A stretch of DNA of 64,000 nt, taken from contig JACJVZ010000002.1 of NCBI GenBank assembly GCA_020637445.1, positions 186,001 to 250,000 of the forward strand, given 5' to 3'. Shown here piece after piece: positions 1-8,149 of the stretch. How positions within the stretch are numbered: the stretch's first letter is position 1; each line of letters begins with the position of its first letter. This DNA is from Calditrichota bacterium (GTDB taxonomy: Bacteria; Electryoneota; RPQS01). A program made the position numbers and the translations under genes. Under the pieces are notes generated by a model that saw nothing but the letters and a program-made list of their open reading frames with translations, was not told the DNA's origin and ran no database searches.

Positions 1-573
1 AACAATGACGACCGCGAGCGCTATGCCTATGACGTGTATGGCCGGAGATATGACCACTATGATGAAGCGAAGCTGGACTATCTTCTGCGCGTTGCTCTGC
101 CCTACTATCCCTCTGACCAGTACGGCACGGATGTTTATGAGGTTTCCGTCAGAGGCAGCGGAGTGGACAAATTGGCGGAACTTGCGGCCCCCGTGGGGAG
201 TATCTTGAAGCAAGACCTCGATGACCGGATGCCCGCCATTGCAGCGCGAGCTATTGTTAGAGGCATCATAAAATATGCCGCGAAAGAGGCCGCCGAGAAG
301 GCGGGCAAGAAGGACAGTGAAGCGCTCGGCACAATTCTCGGTTTGGGCGTAAATCTTCTGGGCGCGGCCACGGAAGCCGCCGATACCCGCTCGTGGGAAA
401 CCCTTCCTGACAAAATTTACGTCGCCGATTTTCAATTGCCGCCCGGTGAACACAGCGACCTCCGCGTCGTCTTCGAAGGCCATGGCGGCGAATCGCTCCT
501 GCGCTACGACCTGCCCACGGTGGATGTGAAACCGGGAAAGCTGACGGTGCTCAGAGCGAGGTGCTGGAAGTAA
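1..573 (+). CDS. C-terminal part of a conserved uncharacterised protein (COG3014-like), cut by the window edge
   Basis: The frame is open from base 1 through the stop at 571-573, so the gene begins before the window; the GTG at 34 is only an internal candidate start. The visible part reads a charged Arg/Tyr/Asp-rich segment, then a helical stretch rich in Ala, Lys and Glu (about residues 75-120 of the visible part), then a beta-rich C-terminus with LPDKIYVADFQLPPGEHSDL and a final VLRARCW. That architecture resembles the C-terminal half of COG3014-type proteins of unknown function, which carry TPR-like repeats followed by a small beta domain. The family name is from memory. No function is assigned. 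A stretch rich in repeats separates it from the next gene. Confidence 0.55.
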   Translation, partial: NNDDRERYAYDVYGRRYDHYDEAKLDYLLRVALPYYPSDQYGTDVYEVSVRGSGVDKLAELAAPVGSILKQDLDDRMPAIAARAIVRGIIKYAAKEAAEKAGKKDSEALGTILGLGVNLLGAATEAADTRSWETLPDKIYVADFQLPPGEHSDLRVVFEGHGGESLLRYDLPTVDVKPGKLTVLRARCWK

Positions 574-934
574 CGGAAAATTCCAAATCCCAATGGCGAG
601 CAAAGGATAAGGGATAAAGGATGTCGCGCGGGGGATTTGGATTCTCGTATTTCGCTTGGAGTGAGTGGTTTGCTTGGCTAGATCCTTACAGAGGATGACA
701 GAAATTTCTTAACAATCGATGCGCTTGGAATCTTGGCTTGCCTGACAAGATCCTTCAGTGCGTTCAGGATGACAATGCGTTCAGACATCTCCGCGTTTGC
801 AACGTCAGATTCCGGCCGGGTTGCGCGGACTTAATCCGGCTCGGCGAGAATCTCACCACTCTCGGTCCTTTGCTGCTCTAACTTCACTGCCTGCCTAAGC
901 GGGCGGCACGCCTGCCGCCCCTACTTTCCAATTC
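574..934. repeat. Intergenic stretch made of short dispersed repeats
   Basis: No convincing gene. It contains two copies of a short element with the core GATCCTT...AGGATGACA (about 679-702 and 747-775), related to the pair near 57510-57580. At 808-848 is a hairpin of the family with ATTCCGGCCGGGTT on the left and AATCCGGCTCGGCG on the right. A GC-rich inverted repeat (GCGGGCGGCA/TGCCGCCC, about 899-920) ends just before the TusA-like gene and could end upstream transcription, although no T-run follows. Confidence 0.6.
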
Positions 935-1165
935 ATGACAACTCACTCAGTTGATACGCAAGACCTCGGATGCGGGGACTTGATGATGGCTTTGATGAAA
1001 GCCATGAAAGAGGTTTCGCCCGGAGAAATACTCGATCTTCATGCGCTCGATGCCGGCGCGCGTGAAGATATTCCCAGTTGGTGCAATATGACCGGACATA
1101 AATTGATCGAAGCCGAAACCGGTGATGATGGACATCACTACCTCATTCAAAAAAAGGAGAACTGA
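935..1165 (+). CDS. TusA-like (SirA/YedF) sulfur-carrier protein
   Basis: A 76-residue protein with the TusA fold pattern: a short beta strand ending in a cysteine (LGCGDLMMAL, Cys13), a helix (KAMKEV), then PGEILDLHALDAGAREDIPSWC and a final beta strand. TusA proteins relay sulfane sulfur as a cysteine persulfide. The usual CPxP loop is altered because both prolines are missing, while a cysteine is kept at the expected place. The stop at 1163-1165 touches the ATG of the DsrE-like gene with no spacer, so the two are surely co-transcribed; the 3' end carries the AAGGAG ribosome binding site of the next gene. Sulfur-carrier function is inferred from the family and the neighbours. Confidence 0.82.
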   Translation: MTTHSVDTQDLGCGDLMMALMKAMKEVSPGEILDLHALDAGAREDIPSWCNMTGHKLIEAETGDDGHHYLIQKKEN

Positions 1166-1525
1166 ATGGCAAAATTCATGGTGAGCTTGACTCACGCCAA
1201 GGACAATACGGACATGAGCACCGTGGCGTTCGTGGTCGCAAATGCTTCCGTCGCTTCGGGACAGGAAACCGTCGTGTTTCTTTCCGTCGAAGGCGTAAGA
1301 CTGTCGCAGCCGGGCTACGCGGATGACATTCACGAAGAAGGATTCGCGCCGCTCAAAGAGCTGATGGACAACTACATCGCGGCAGGCGGACAGATCTGGT
1401 TGTGCAGCCCGTGTTTCAAGAAGCGCGGACTGAACGAAAGATCACTGACCGGAAACACCACCATCGTCGGTGGAGCGAAAGTCGTCGAGTTCCTTACGAC
1501 CGGCGGCACGTCGATTACGTATTGA
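1166..1525 (+). CDS. DsrE/DsrF-like sulfur-relay family protein
   Basis: A 119-residue protein with the DsrE-like Rossmann fold: an initial strand (KFMVSLTHAKDN), a helix with an alternating strand (ETVVFLSVEGVRL), then GFAPLKELMDNYIAAGGQIWLCSPCFKKRGL. The CSPC pair (Cys79 and Cys82) lies where DsrE and related peroxiredoxin-like proteins keep their persulfide-carrying cysteine. The gene starts directly after the TusA-like stop and is preceded by AAGGAG. TusA and DsrE proteins act together in cytoplasmic sulfur trafficking in many bacteria, so the pair probably shuttles sulfane sulfur here. The acceptor is unknown; methionine genes downstream suggest sulfur assimilation. Confidence 0.83.
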   Translation: MAKFMVSLTHAKDNTDMSTVAFVVANASVASGQETVVFLSVEGVRLSQPGYADDIHEEGFAPLKELMDNYIAAGGQIWLCSPCFKKRGLNERSLTGNTTIVGGAKVVEFLTTGGTSITY

Positions 1526-1743
1526 TGGGTCCCCGGGGCTAAGCCCGGAGGGCTTCCAGCGGGCAAGCAGATGCTGCACGTTTTGCAAGGGAGTGCTTGG
1601 ATGGGGAGAAACCAAGGCACTCGAAACTAAGCAAAGTGCGATGATGCTGCCCGTTGGATTGATTCTAACATTCGATTTATGAAATATGAAGGCGGATTCC
1701 GACCGGGTTGCGCTGCGCTTAACCCGGCTCGGCGGAAGTTGAT
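1526..1743. repeat. Intergenic region with a repeat hairpin close to the next start
   Basis: Contains an imperfect GGGCTAAGCCC-type hairpin at about 1537-1550 and, at 1695-1735, a copy of the CCGGGTT...AACCCGG repeat family. The repeat ends about 9 bases before the ATG at 1744 and its GGCGGAAG stretch may act as the ribosome binding site of the TusA-OsmC gene. Confidence 0.6.
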
Positions 1744-2487
1744 ATGAGCGAAAATCTCGAACAACTCGAACAACCGATTGCTACGCCGCATGTGTGCGAC
1801 GGGGGAAATCTTGACTGCGGCTCGGGGCTCTTGCTGATTATTCGCAAGGCGATGGACCAGGTTCCCGACGGCGAAGTGCTCGAAATTCGCTCGACTGAAC
1901 TCTCCGTGTGCAACGACCTGCCTGCTTGGTGCCGCATGACGGAGAATCCGTATCTCGGGTGGAAAGAGGGATCGGAGACTAACAGTTTTTTTGTGCAGCG
2001 CGGCGGAGAGCAAGAGGACGTGGACGCCGAACTTGCCAAAGCGCGCGCGTACAAATTTCAGACGCGCATCCGTTGGAAGGGGGAAATGACTTCGACGGTC
2101 TATGCGCGCAACCACAGCTTCACTGTCGGACAACCGGCGAGCTTCGACGTGCAGGACATTGCACCGAGCGCGCTGGAATATCTGCTCGGATCACTCGGCG
2201 GATGCTTGGTGATGGGGCTGCAAATCCACGCGTCGCGCGAAGGTGTAAAGATCGACCAAATTGAGCTGTCGCTCAACGCAAAGCCGAACAACCTGCTCGT
2301 GTTTTTGGGACTCGATGAGCAGGGACACTCGGGGCTTGAAGAAATTTCCGGCACGGCTTACGTCGAAAGCGACGCTCCGCTCGCAAAAATTCGCGAACTT
2401 TGGGAGTATACACTCCGCGTATCGCCCGTGACGAACACGTTGTTTCGGGGCGCTAAACTTAATTTGCAGGTACATTCACTTGACTAA
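1744..2487 (+). CDS. TusA-OsmC fusion protein
   Basis: 247 residues in two domains. Residues about 15-90 are a second TusA-like domain (LDCGSGLLLIIRKAM with Cys25, then GEVLEIRST and LPAWCRMTEN). Residues about 103-245 are an OsmC/Ohr-like domain (FQTRIRWKGEM, SALEYLLGSLGGCLVMGLQI, final SPVTNTL). OsmC enzymes reduce peroxides with two cysteines. Here the first is kept (Cys154), but the second, normally in a CPV motif, reads SPV, so the classical two-cysteine mechanism is not possible; persulfide handling with the fused TusA domain is an alternative. It overlaps the methionine synthase start by 8 bases, implying translational coupling. Confidence 0.85.
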   Translation: MSENLEQLEQPIATPHVCDGGNLDCGSGLLLIIRKAMDQVPDGEVLEIRSTELSVCNDLPAWCRMTENPYLGWKEGSETNSFFVQRGGEQEDVDAELAKARAYKFQTRIRWKGEMTSTVYARNHSFTVGQPASFDVQDIAPSALEYLLGSLGGCLVMGLQIHASREGVKIDQIELSLNAKPNNLLVFLGLDEQGHSGLEEISGTAYVESDAPLAKIRELWEYTLRVSPVTNTLFRGAKLNLQVHSLD

Positions 2488-3640
2488 TCACACTCTACCT
2501 ACTTTGCCGACCACCGTTGTGGGAAGTCTGCCGCGACCCGAAGAGATGCGCGACGCGCTGAAGAAGAAGCGCAAAGGCAAGCTCTCCGAGCAAGAGTTTC
2601 AGAAAGTTTCCGACGAATCCGTGCGCGCGGCAGTTGCTTTGCAAGAGCGCGCCGGAATCGACATCATCACTGACGGCGAAATGCGCCGCGAGAATTTTTA
2701 TTCGTTCATCGCCGATTGCGTAGACGGCATCAAACTGCTGTCGCTCGCCGATCTGCTCGATTACGTCGAAGATAAGGCAGCCTTCGAGAGACTTTTGCAG
2801 TCGCTCGACGTGCCCGCGTTTGCGATTCACAATCCGGTCGTCGATGGGAAAATCACCGTGCGCAAGCCGCTCGCGCTCGAAGAATTCAACTATGTGCACG
2901 GCCTGACGGACAAGCCCGTCAAAGTCGCACTGCCGGGACCTTATCTTTTAACTCGTTCGATGTGGGTGAAGAGTCTTTCTTATGACACCTATCCCACCAA
3001 AGAGAGTTTGGGCGCGGACGTCGTAAAGATGCTGCGCGACGAGTTGATTGCGCTGCGCGATGCCGGATGTTATTTTGTGCAGTTTGACGAACCGGTGCTC
3101 TCCGAAGTCGCGTTCGCGGGCCCGCATGCGACGCATACGTTTATGTGCGCGGCGCTCTCGGAGAAGGCTTCGCCAGATCAGGAATTGAACTTCGCCGTCG
3201 AGCTGCTCAATCAGGTTGTCGACGGAGTGGGCGGCGTGAAAACGGGCTTGCACGTCTGCCGCGGCAATTGGAGCCGCAATGACGACGTGCTGCTGGCGGG
3301 AGCTTACGATCCGCTGATTCCGTATTTCACAAAGATGAACGTCTCGCAATTCGTGCTTGAATTCGCCACCGACCGCGCCGGTCCCGTCGAGAGTTTGCTC
3401 GCACTGCCCGAAGACAAAGAGATTGGACTCGGTGTGATGAATCCGCGCACGAGTGAGCTTGAGACCGCCGAGTTCGTAAAAGCCAAAGTTGCTCCGCTGC
3501 TTTCAAAGCGTGCACCGAACTCAATTTTCTTGAATCCCGATTGCGGATTTGGAACCTTCTCCGACCGACCCGTCAATGATTGGGAGACTGCGGAGAAGAA
3601 GCTCGCGGCGCTGAGTTTGGCAGCGAAGAGTTTACGTTAA
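2480..3640 (+). CDS. Short cobalamin-independent methionine synthase (MetE C-terminal domain type)
   Basis: 386 residues, half the length of classical MetE, corresponding to the catalytic C-terminal barrel only. Visible motifs are TTVVGSLPRP at the N-terminus, ITDGEMRR (about 63-70), QFDEP (201-205) and the zinc ligands His258 and Cys260 (LHVCRGN), Glu294 (LEFATDRAG) and Cys355 (NPDCGFGTF). It should transfer a methyl group to zinc-bound homocysteine. Without the MetE N-terminal half the methyl donor is unclear; short MetE-like enzymes are known that do not use folate directly. The TTG start at 2480 overlaps the OsmC gene. Followed by a repeat region and then a cystathionine enzyme, so the block points to methionine metabolism. 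Confidence 0.85.
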   Translation: MTNHTLPTLPTTVVGSLPRPEEMRDALKKKRKGKLSEQEFQKVSDESVRAAVALQERAGIDIITDGEMRRENFYSFIADCVDGIKLLSLADLLDYVEDKAAFERLLQSLDVPAFAIHNPVVDGKITVRKPLALEEFNYVHGLTDKPVKVALPGPYLLTRSMWVKSLSYDTYPTKESLGADVVKMLRDELIALRDAGCYFVQFDEPVLSEVAFAGPHATHTFMCAALSEKASPDQELNFAVELLNQVVDGVGGVKTGLHVCRGNWSRNDDVLLAGAYDPLIPYFTKMNVSQFVLEFATDRAGPVESLLALPEDKEIGLGVMNPRTSELETAEFVKAKVAPLLSKRAPNSIFLNPDCGFGTFSDRPVNDWETAEKKLAALSLAAKSLR

Positions 3641-3945
3641 TTCAGAAGCCCCCTTTAGTCCCCCCAAAACCACTTCGTGGATTTTGGGGGGAGATAAAAG
3701 GTCGCCGCGAGCAATCGCCATTGCGGGTCTGGAGACCCACAACGGCGCACAGATTCCGGCGGGGAACTGCGCTGACGCGCTTAATTGCCGCTCGGCGGCA
3801 AGAGCGACGGCCGGAGGCCGACGGTAGTACACGTTTAGAATGACCCCCCTTAATCCCCCCGCGCAGCGCGGGGTGAGATTACAGACCTACATTTTACCCC
3901 CCATTTTGTCCTCCCGGAAGACCGGGGGAAATACAGAAAAAGAAC
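3641..3945. repeat. Cluster of dispersed hairpin repeats between metE-like and metB-like genes
   Basis: Almost the whole spacer is repeat DNA. 3644-3698 holds a hairpin with arms CCCCCCAAAACCAC and GTGGATTTTGGGGGG. 3715-3747 is a 33-base palindromic element found again, identical, at 15672-15704. 3751-3798 is an ATTCCGGCGGGGAA-type hairpin, joined at 3802-3831 to an element with the core GGCCGGAGGCCGACGG. 3841-3878 and 3894-3931 are two C-run hairpins, the second containing CCCGGAAGACCGGGGG. The last ends 14 bases before the next ATG. Confidence 0.75.
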
Positions 3946-5091
3946 ATGAAATTCTCCACACTTTGTTTGCATGCGGGCGTTCGTCCCGATCCTTCTAACG
4001 GCGCGATTATGACGCCGATTTTTCAGACGTCCACTTACGTGCAGCCGGAACTCGGCAAGAATCTTGGCTACGAATATTCACGCACGGATAATCCCACGCG
4101 CGCGGCGCTGCAAGAGTCTATTGCTACGCTTGAAGGCGGAAAATTCGGGTTGTGTTTTTCGAGCGGCATGGGCGCGGTGGATTGTTTGATTGCGACGCTC
4201 TCTGCGGGAGATCACGTCGTTTGCGGCGACGACGTCTACGGCGGGACGTTCCGCATCTTCAAATACGTGCGTGAGAAACAGGGCATCGCCTCGGATTTCG
4301 TGGATTTGACCAACCTCGACGTGGTTGAAAAGAGCATCACCCCACAGACTAAGTGGATTTGGCTTGAGACTCCGACAAATCCGCTGTTGAAACTTGTGGA
4401 CATTGCCGCGATTGTGAAGATTGCACATGCGAAGGGAGTCAAGGTTGCCGTGGACAACACGTTCGCGACGCCGTATTTTCAGCAGCCGCTCGCGCTCGGT
4501 GCGGACATGGTGATGCACAGCGTCACGAAATACCTGAACGGTCACAGCGACGTGGTAATGGGTTCGATTGTCACGAGTGACGAAGAGCTTTATCAGAAAC
4601 TCAAGTACATCCAAAACGCGTGCGGCGCGGTGCCGGGACCGATGGACTGTTTCTTGACGCTGCGCGGCATCAAGACTCTGGCGGTACGCATGGAACGTCA
4701 TCAGGCCAACGCGGCTATTCTTGCGAAAGATCTTGAGATGAATACGCACGTCAATTGGGTGCGCTATCCGGGTTTGAAATCGCATCCGCAGCAGGAACTC
4801 GCGATGCGCCAAATGAGCGGATTCGCTGGAATGATCAGCTTCGAACTGAAGGGCGGACTTGAAGCCGCACGCAAATTCGTAAGCGGTTTACATCTGTTTG
4901 CACTGGCTGAATCTTTAGGCGGAGTTGAGTCTCTGGCAGACCACCCAGCGATCATGACCCACGCGACGATTCCGCGCGAGCTACGGGAAAAGTTAGGCGT
5001 CACCGATGGGCTGATTCGGCTCTCTGTTGGACTCGAGGACGTAGATGATCTGCGACAGGATTTGCAAAACGGCTTCGCAAAGCTGAAGTAG
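3946..5091 (+). CDS. Cystathionine gamma-synthase / gamma-lyase family PLP enzyme
   Basis: 381 residues, the normal length of the Cys/Met metabolism PLP family. Motifs: HAGVRPDPSNGAIMTPIFQT at the N-terminus, YSRTDNPTR (PLP phosphate binding from the partner subunit), DNTFATP with the PLP-ring aspartate Asp170, and SVTKYLNGHSDV with the Schiff-base lysine Lys195. C-terminal ESLGGVESLADHP is typical of MetB and MetC. Synthase (O-acylhomoserine plus cysteine) cannot be separated from lyase by sequence reading; its place after a methionine synthase favours homocysteine supply. The start has repeat-derived GGGGGAAA 16 bases upstream and a closer AAAGAAC. A terminator follows. Confidence 0.88.
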   Translation: MKFSTLCLHAGVRPDPSNGAIMTPIFQTSTYVQPELGKNLGYEYSRTDNPTRAALQESIATLEGGKFGLCFSSGMGAVDCLIATLSAGDHVVCGDDVYGGTFRIFKYVREKQGIASDFVDLTNLDVVEKSITPQTKWIWLETPTNPLLKLVDIAAIVKIAHAKGVKVAVDNTFATPYFQQPLALGADMVMHSVTKYLNGHSDVVMGSIVTSDEELYQKLKYIQNACGAVPGPMDCFLTLRGIKTLAVRMERHQANAAILAKDLEMNTHVNWVRYPGLKSHPQQELAMRQMSGFAGMISFELKGGLEAARKFVSGLHLFALAESLGGVESLADHPAIMTHATIPRELREKLGVTDGLIRLSVGLEDVDDLRQDLQNGFAKLK

Positions 5092-5110
5092 TCATGCAGC
5101 TAAACTTAAA

Positions 5111-5143
5111 GCGCCCGGCTGATTGTGTCAGTCGGGCGTTTTT
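5111..5143 (+). terminator. Rho-independent terminator after the methionine block
   Basis: A stem of GCGCCCGGCTGA pairs with TCAGTCGGGCG across a short loop and is followed by a T-run. It lies 20 bases after the stop of the cystathionine enzyme gene. Confidence 0.85.
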
Positions 5144-5245
5144 GCTGTTTTATGGTCTGTGCTTTGCTCTGATTCTGGCCGTTGGAGGGCCGTCGTGCTG
5201 CTCCTTTGGTAAAAATTGAAGTTTATCGAATTATTGAGGAAAGCC

Positions 5246-5623
5246 ATGACTATCCTTTCCGTGGATGACTCGACTACCATCCGCCGCATTGTAAAACGCA
5301 GTTGCGAGGAACTCGGTCACACCGTCCTTGAGGCGGCGGACGGAGCCGCCGCGCTGGCCACGTTAGCCGAGAAAAGCAGCGAAGTGTCGCTCGTCATTTT
5401 GGATTGGAACATGCCGGGGATGACGGGGCTTGAAGTGCTTAAGGCAGTGAAGAGCGATCCGAGAACAAAAAACATCGTCGTGATGATGCTGACATCTGAA
5501 GCGGACATGAATTTTGTGAAGGAAGCACTCGCAGCCGGAGCACAAAACTATTTAACCAAGCCTTTTGACCAGAAAATGCTCGCCCTGAAAATTCAGGAGA
5601 GCATGGCCATGATCTCCGCGTAA
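5246..5623 (+). CDS. Single-domain response regulator, CheY-like
   Basis: 125 residues, all one receiver domain. Acidic pair Asp7/Asp8, phosphorylation site Asp53 (LVILDWNMPGMTG), Thr83 (MMLTSEAD) and Lys105 (YLTKPFD) are all present, so it should be phosphorylated by a histidine kinase and signal by binding a partner, as CheY does at the flagellar switch. The ATG at 5246 follows GAGGAAA; a TTG 30 bases upstream is in frame but lacks a ribosome binding site. The next gene, 31 bases downstream, encodes a CheX-type phosphatase, which fits control of CheY-P lifetime. No kinase is nearby. Confidence 0.92.
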   Translation: MTILSVDDSTTIRRIVKRSCEELGHTVLEAADGAAALATLAEKSSEVSLVILDWNMPGMTGLEVLKAVKSDPRTKNIVVMMLTSEADMNFVKEALAAGAQNYLTKPFDQKMLALKIQESMAMISA

Positions 5624-5654
5624 ATCCACCTATTTGATTGAGGGCAACCATACT

Positions 5655-6509
5655 ATGAGCGCAGAAATTGCTTTGATCGGGTTTCCGAGACTACAGGAGC
5701 AGATTGCGACCCGCCTGCTTGAGGAACACGACGTCAAGGTGGAACGAGTTAATCACGATGAAGCGGCTTCGCGGCTGTCGATGTTCAACCTTGCGCTGTT
5801 TTTCTGGCCCGACGGAGGCGAAATCGGCACGCAAAGACTGAAGGCGATGAAGGAACAGGCTGGCGAAAAGTCTTGCCCGATCGTAATCGTGACCAGCCAT
5901 ACGGGCCAGTACACTGCACAAAACTTAGTCGGTGGCGATGCCGCGGACATCTTAATAACTCCGCTGCAGCCGCATGACGTGTCGCAGAAGCTCGCAAAAT
6001 ATGCGGGTGTCGCACGCTCGACCGAGACATTGTCGGTAGATGCGGATTATGTCAATCCGTTTGTTTCCGGCACGGTTGAAACGCTGAAGCAGATGGCTGG
6101 GATGGGCTGCGAGCGCACCGGGCTGAGGATCTCACAGGACGCCACGTCAAAGGGCTTTTACTCCGGAACAATCGGACTGACGGGAAATGCGGAAGGTTTC
6201 GTGTCCGTGACCTTTTCCAAAGAGCTTGCCACGAAAATCGTCGCAAAAATGCTCTCCATGGAATTGGAAGAACTCTCGGAAGAAGATATTCGTGACGGCG
6301 TGGGCGAATTCATGAACGTCGTGGCCGGCGCCGCCAAAGCCGAGTTGGTGAACACGAAAAACTCCTTTAGCTTGTCGATTCCGCAGGTTTTCAGCGGCGG
6401 ACCGCATACCGCCGCGCAGCCCCGAGGAATTCCGGTATTTGTGATTGAGTTCAGCGCAGAAGGAGATCCGTTCGACGTTCTCGTGTGTCTGAGACATAAG
6501 CAGGGATAG
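5655..6509 (+). CDS. CheX-type CheY-P phosphatase with a degenerate receiver domain
   Basis: 284 residues. Residues about 1-118 follow the receiver fold (ALIGF, ALFFWPDGG, PIVIVTSHTG, ADILITPLQP), but the acidic pair is missing, the strand-3 aspartate is displaced (WPD) and the KP motif reads TPL, so it should not be phosphorylated normally. Residues about 130-284 are a CheC/CheX/FliY-type domain with the catalytic ExxN pair Glu218 and Asn221 (GVGEFMNVVAGAAKAEL) inside helix 1. Only one such motif is visible, as in CheX. It probably dephosphorylates the CheY encoded just upstream. The ATG at 5655 follows GAGGGCAACC; an upstream TTG at 5634 is less likely. Confidence 0.85.
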   Translation: MSAEIALIGFPRLQEQIATRLLEEHDVKVERVNHDEAASRLSMFNLALFFWPDGGEIGTQRLKAMKEQAGEKSCPIVIVTSHTGQYTAQNLVGGDAADILITPLQPHDVSQKLAKYAGVARSTETLSVDADYVNPFVSGTVETLKQMAGMGCERTGLRISQDATSKGFYSGTIGLTGNAEGFVSVTFSKELATKIVAKMLSMELEELSEEDIRDGVGEFMNVVAGAAKAELVNTKNSFSLSIPQVFSGGPHTAAQPRGIPVFVIEFSAEGDPFDVLVCLRHKQG

Positions 6510-6536
6510 ACAGTCAGGAACAGGATGTGCAAGACG

Positions 6537-6561
6537 GGCCGGGTTTTCCCCGGCCTTTTTT
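6537..6561 (+). terminator. Rho-independent terminator after the CheX gene
   Basis: GGCCGGG pairs with CCCGGCC around a short T-rich loop and is followed by six T residues. Confidence 0.85.
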
Positions 6562-6632
6562 GCATTCAACTTGCGGGTTCTCCGTGATTTTGCTACCTTT
6601 GGGGATGAACAGATTCCGCAGACCTGCCGAGC

Positions 6633-8102
6633 ATGGCTGAGACCAAGACATACCGGGGTGGAACTCTCATCCACCTGTTTGGCAGCTTGTCGGAAGGCGC
6701 GTTCAATATGCTCTTTACGATTGTGCTTGTGCGGCTGATTTCGCAGAACGATTTCGGCAGTTGGCGGCAGTTTATGTCCCTCGCGGCAATTGTTTGGAAT
6801 ATTACGATCTTTGGGCTGCCGGCAAGCCTGTTCTACTTCGTCAGTATCGCGAAACCCGAAGAGCGCGGCGCCATCGCGCGGCGCACGATGTGGCTGGCGC
6901 TATCTATCGGCGCTGTCGCCACCGTGGTCTTCTTTTTTGGGCTGGGGCTTGCCGCGAATGTTTACCATTCGCCCAAACTGTCCGAAGAAGCTCTGTTGTT
7001 CACGTCGTTCTTCGGGCTGGGTTTTCCGATGTTCATTATCACCCCGATGCTGGTGGCTGCGGATCAACGGGCGGTTTTGGCAACCATGCGGTTCTGCATG
7101 GGGCTTTTGCGCTTCGCCTCATTAGCCTTGTTGGTGTGGATGGATGCGGACTTGCGAACACTGCTGATTGCGCTGAACGGTTTTGCGGTGATCCAATTCG
7201 TCGTAGTGGTGTATTTGTATCTGCGCGCGGCGGGTCCGGCACTGGTGCCGTTGAAGCAAGGGTTTGACGAACAACTCAAGTATTCGCGGCACGTCAGCGC
7301 GATGACGGTCGCCGGACAACTCTCCGTGGAAATGGATAAGATATTTGTTTCCACGTACTACACGCCCGAGGTGTTCGCGTCGTATTCGGTGGGCGCGCGG
7401 GAGCTTCCGTTCGTGCCGCAGATTCCTTACAGCATCACGGATTCGCAGGTCCCGCATCTCAGCAGGTTTGCTTCACAGGGGTTGTTCGCGGAGTACTTCG
7501 CTTTGCTGCATCTGTGGGTAAGGCGGATTGCGCTGATTATGTATCCGATCTTCACGATGATACTTTTTCAGCACCGCGAGATTTTCACGATTCTGTTTAC
7601 AGCCGAGTACATCGACGGGGCCATACCGATGCTGATTATCGGCTGTTTGATTCCGATGCGCGTGACCTCACACTACCAGTTGCTGCTTACACTGGGCGCG
7701 TCACGAGACGTGATGTTTGCGTCATTCGCGATGTTGGCTTCGGTGCTGACTTTTAGTTTCGGTCTTCTGCACTACCTTGGACCAATCGGGGCTACATTAG
7801 GGTTCGTTATTTCCGAGTATATCATCTTCAGTTACATGATTTTGAGGATTGCACAGAGAACGGACTCCAGCATCGCACGCGTGCTGCCGTGGGGATTCTT
7901 GCTTAAGCTGCTTGCCACGGCCGTCGTTTGCGGAGCTTTGGCTTTGCCGGTTTTGGGAATCGTTCCGTTTGAAACTACCTTTTGGCGATTTGCCGTTTAT
8001 GCCGCGACCATGATGATTTTGTACACCGCCGCTGTGATTACGTTTGGACTTGTGTCGAAAGAGGACATTGCGCTGCTGCGCAGCAAGCTAAAACGCGGAT
8101 GA
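6633..8102 (+). CDS. Wzx/MATE-like polysaccharide flippase
   Basis: 489 residues with about 12-14 hydrophobic helices spread along the chain and short charged loops. The N-terminus (YRGGTLIHLFGSLSEGAFNM, then LVRLISQNDFGSWRQF) is typical of the oligosaccharide flippase (Wzx) branch of the MOP exporter superfamily, which moves lipid-linked sugar units across the inner membrane. ATG start at 6633; no strong Shine-Dalgarno is visible. It opens the envelope block: a small membrane protein and a sugar-nucleotide-type oxidoreductase follow on the same strand. The substrate cannot be read from the sequence. Confidence 0.85.
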   Translation: MAETKTYRGGTLIHLFGSLSEGAFNMLFTIVLVRLISQNDFGSWRQFMSLAAIVWNITIFGLPASLFYFVSIAKPEERGAIARRTMWLALSIGAVATVVFFFGLGLAANVYHSPKLSEEALLFTSFFGLGFPMFIITPMLVAADQRAVLATMRFCMGLLRFASLALLVWMDADLRTLLIALNGFAVIQFVVVVYLYLRAAGPALVPLKQGFDEQLKYSRHVSAMTVAGQLSVEMDKIFVSTYYTPEVFASYSVGARELPFVPQIPYSITDSQVPHLSRFASQGLFAEYFALLHLWVRRIALIMYPIFTMILFQHREIFTILFTAEYIDGAIPMLIIGCLIPMRVTSHYQLLLTLGASRDVMFASFAMLASVLTFSFGLLHYLGPIGATLGFVISEYIIFSYMILRIAQRTDSSIARVLPWGFLLKLLATAVVCGALALPVLGIVPFETTFWRFAVYAATMMILYTAAVITFGLVSKEDIALLRSKLKRG

Positions 8103-8149
8103 TCCTGATTCAATTCTTCGCATCCGCCACACTTCGGTGAGGACTTCCC

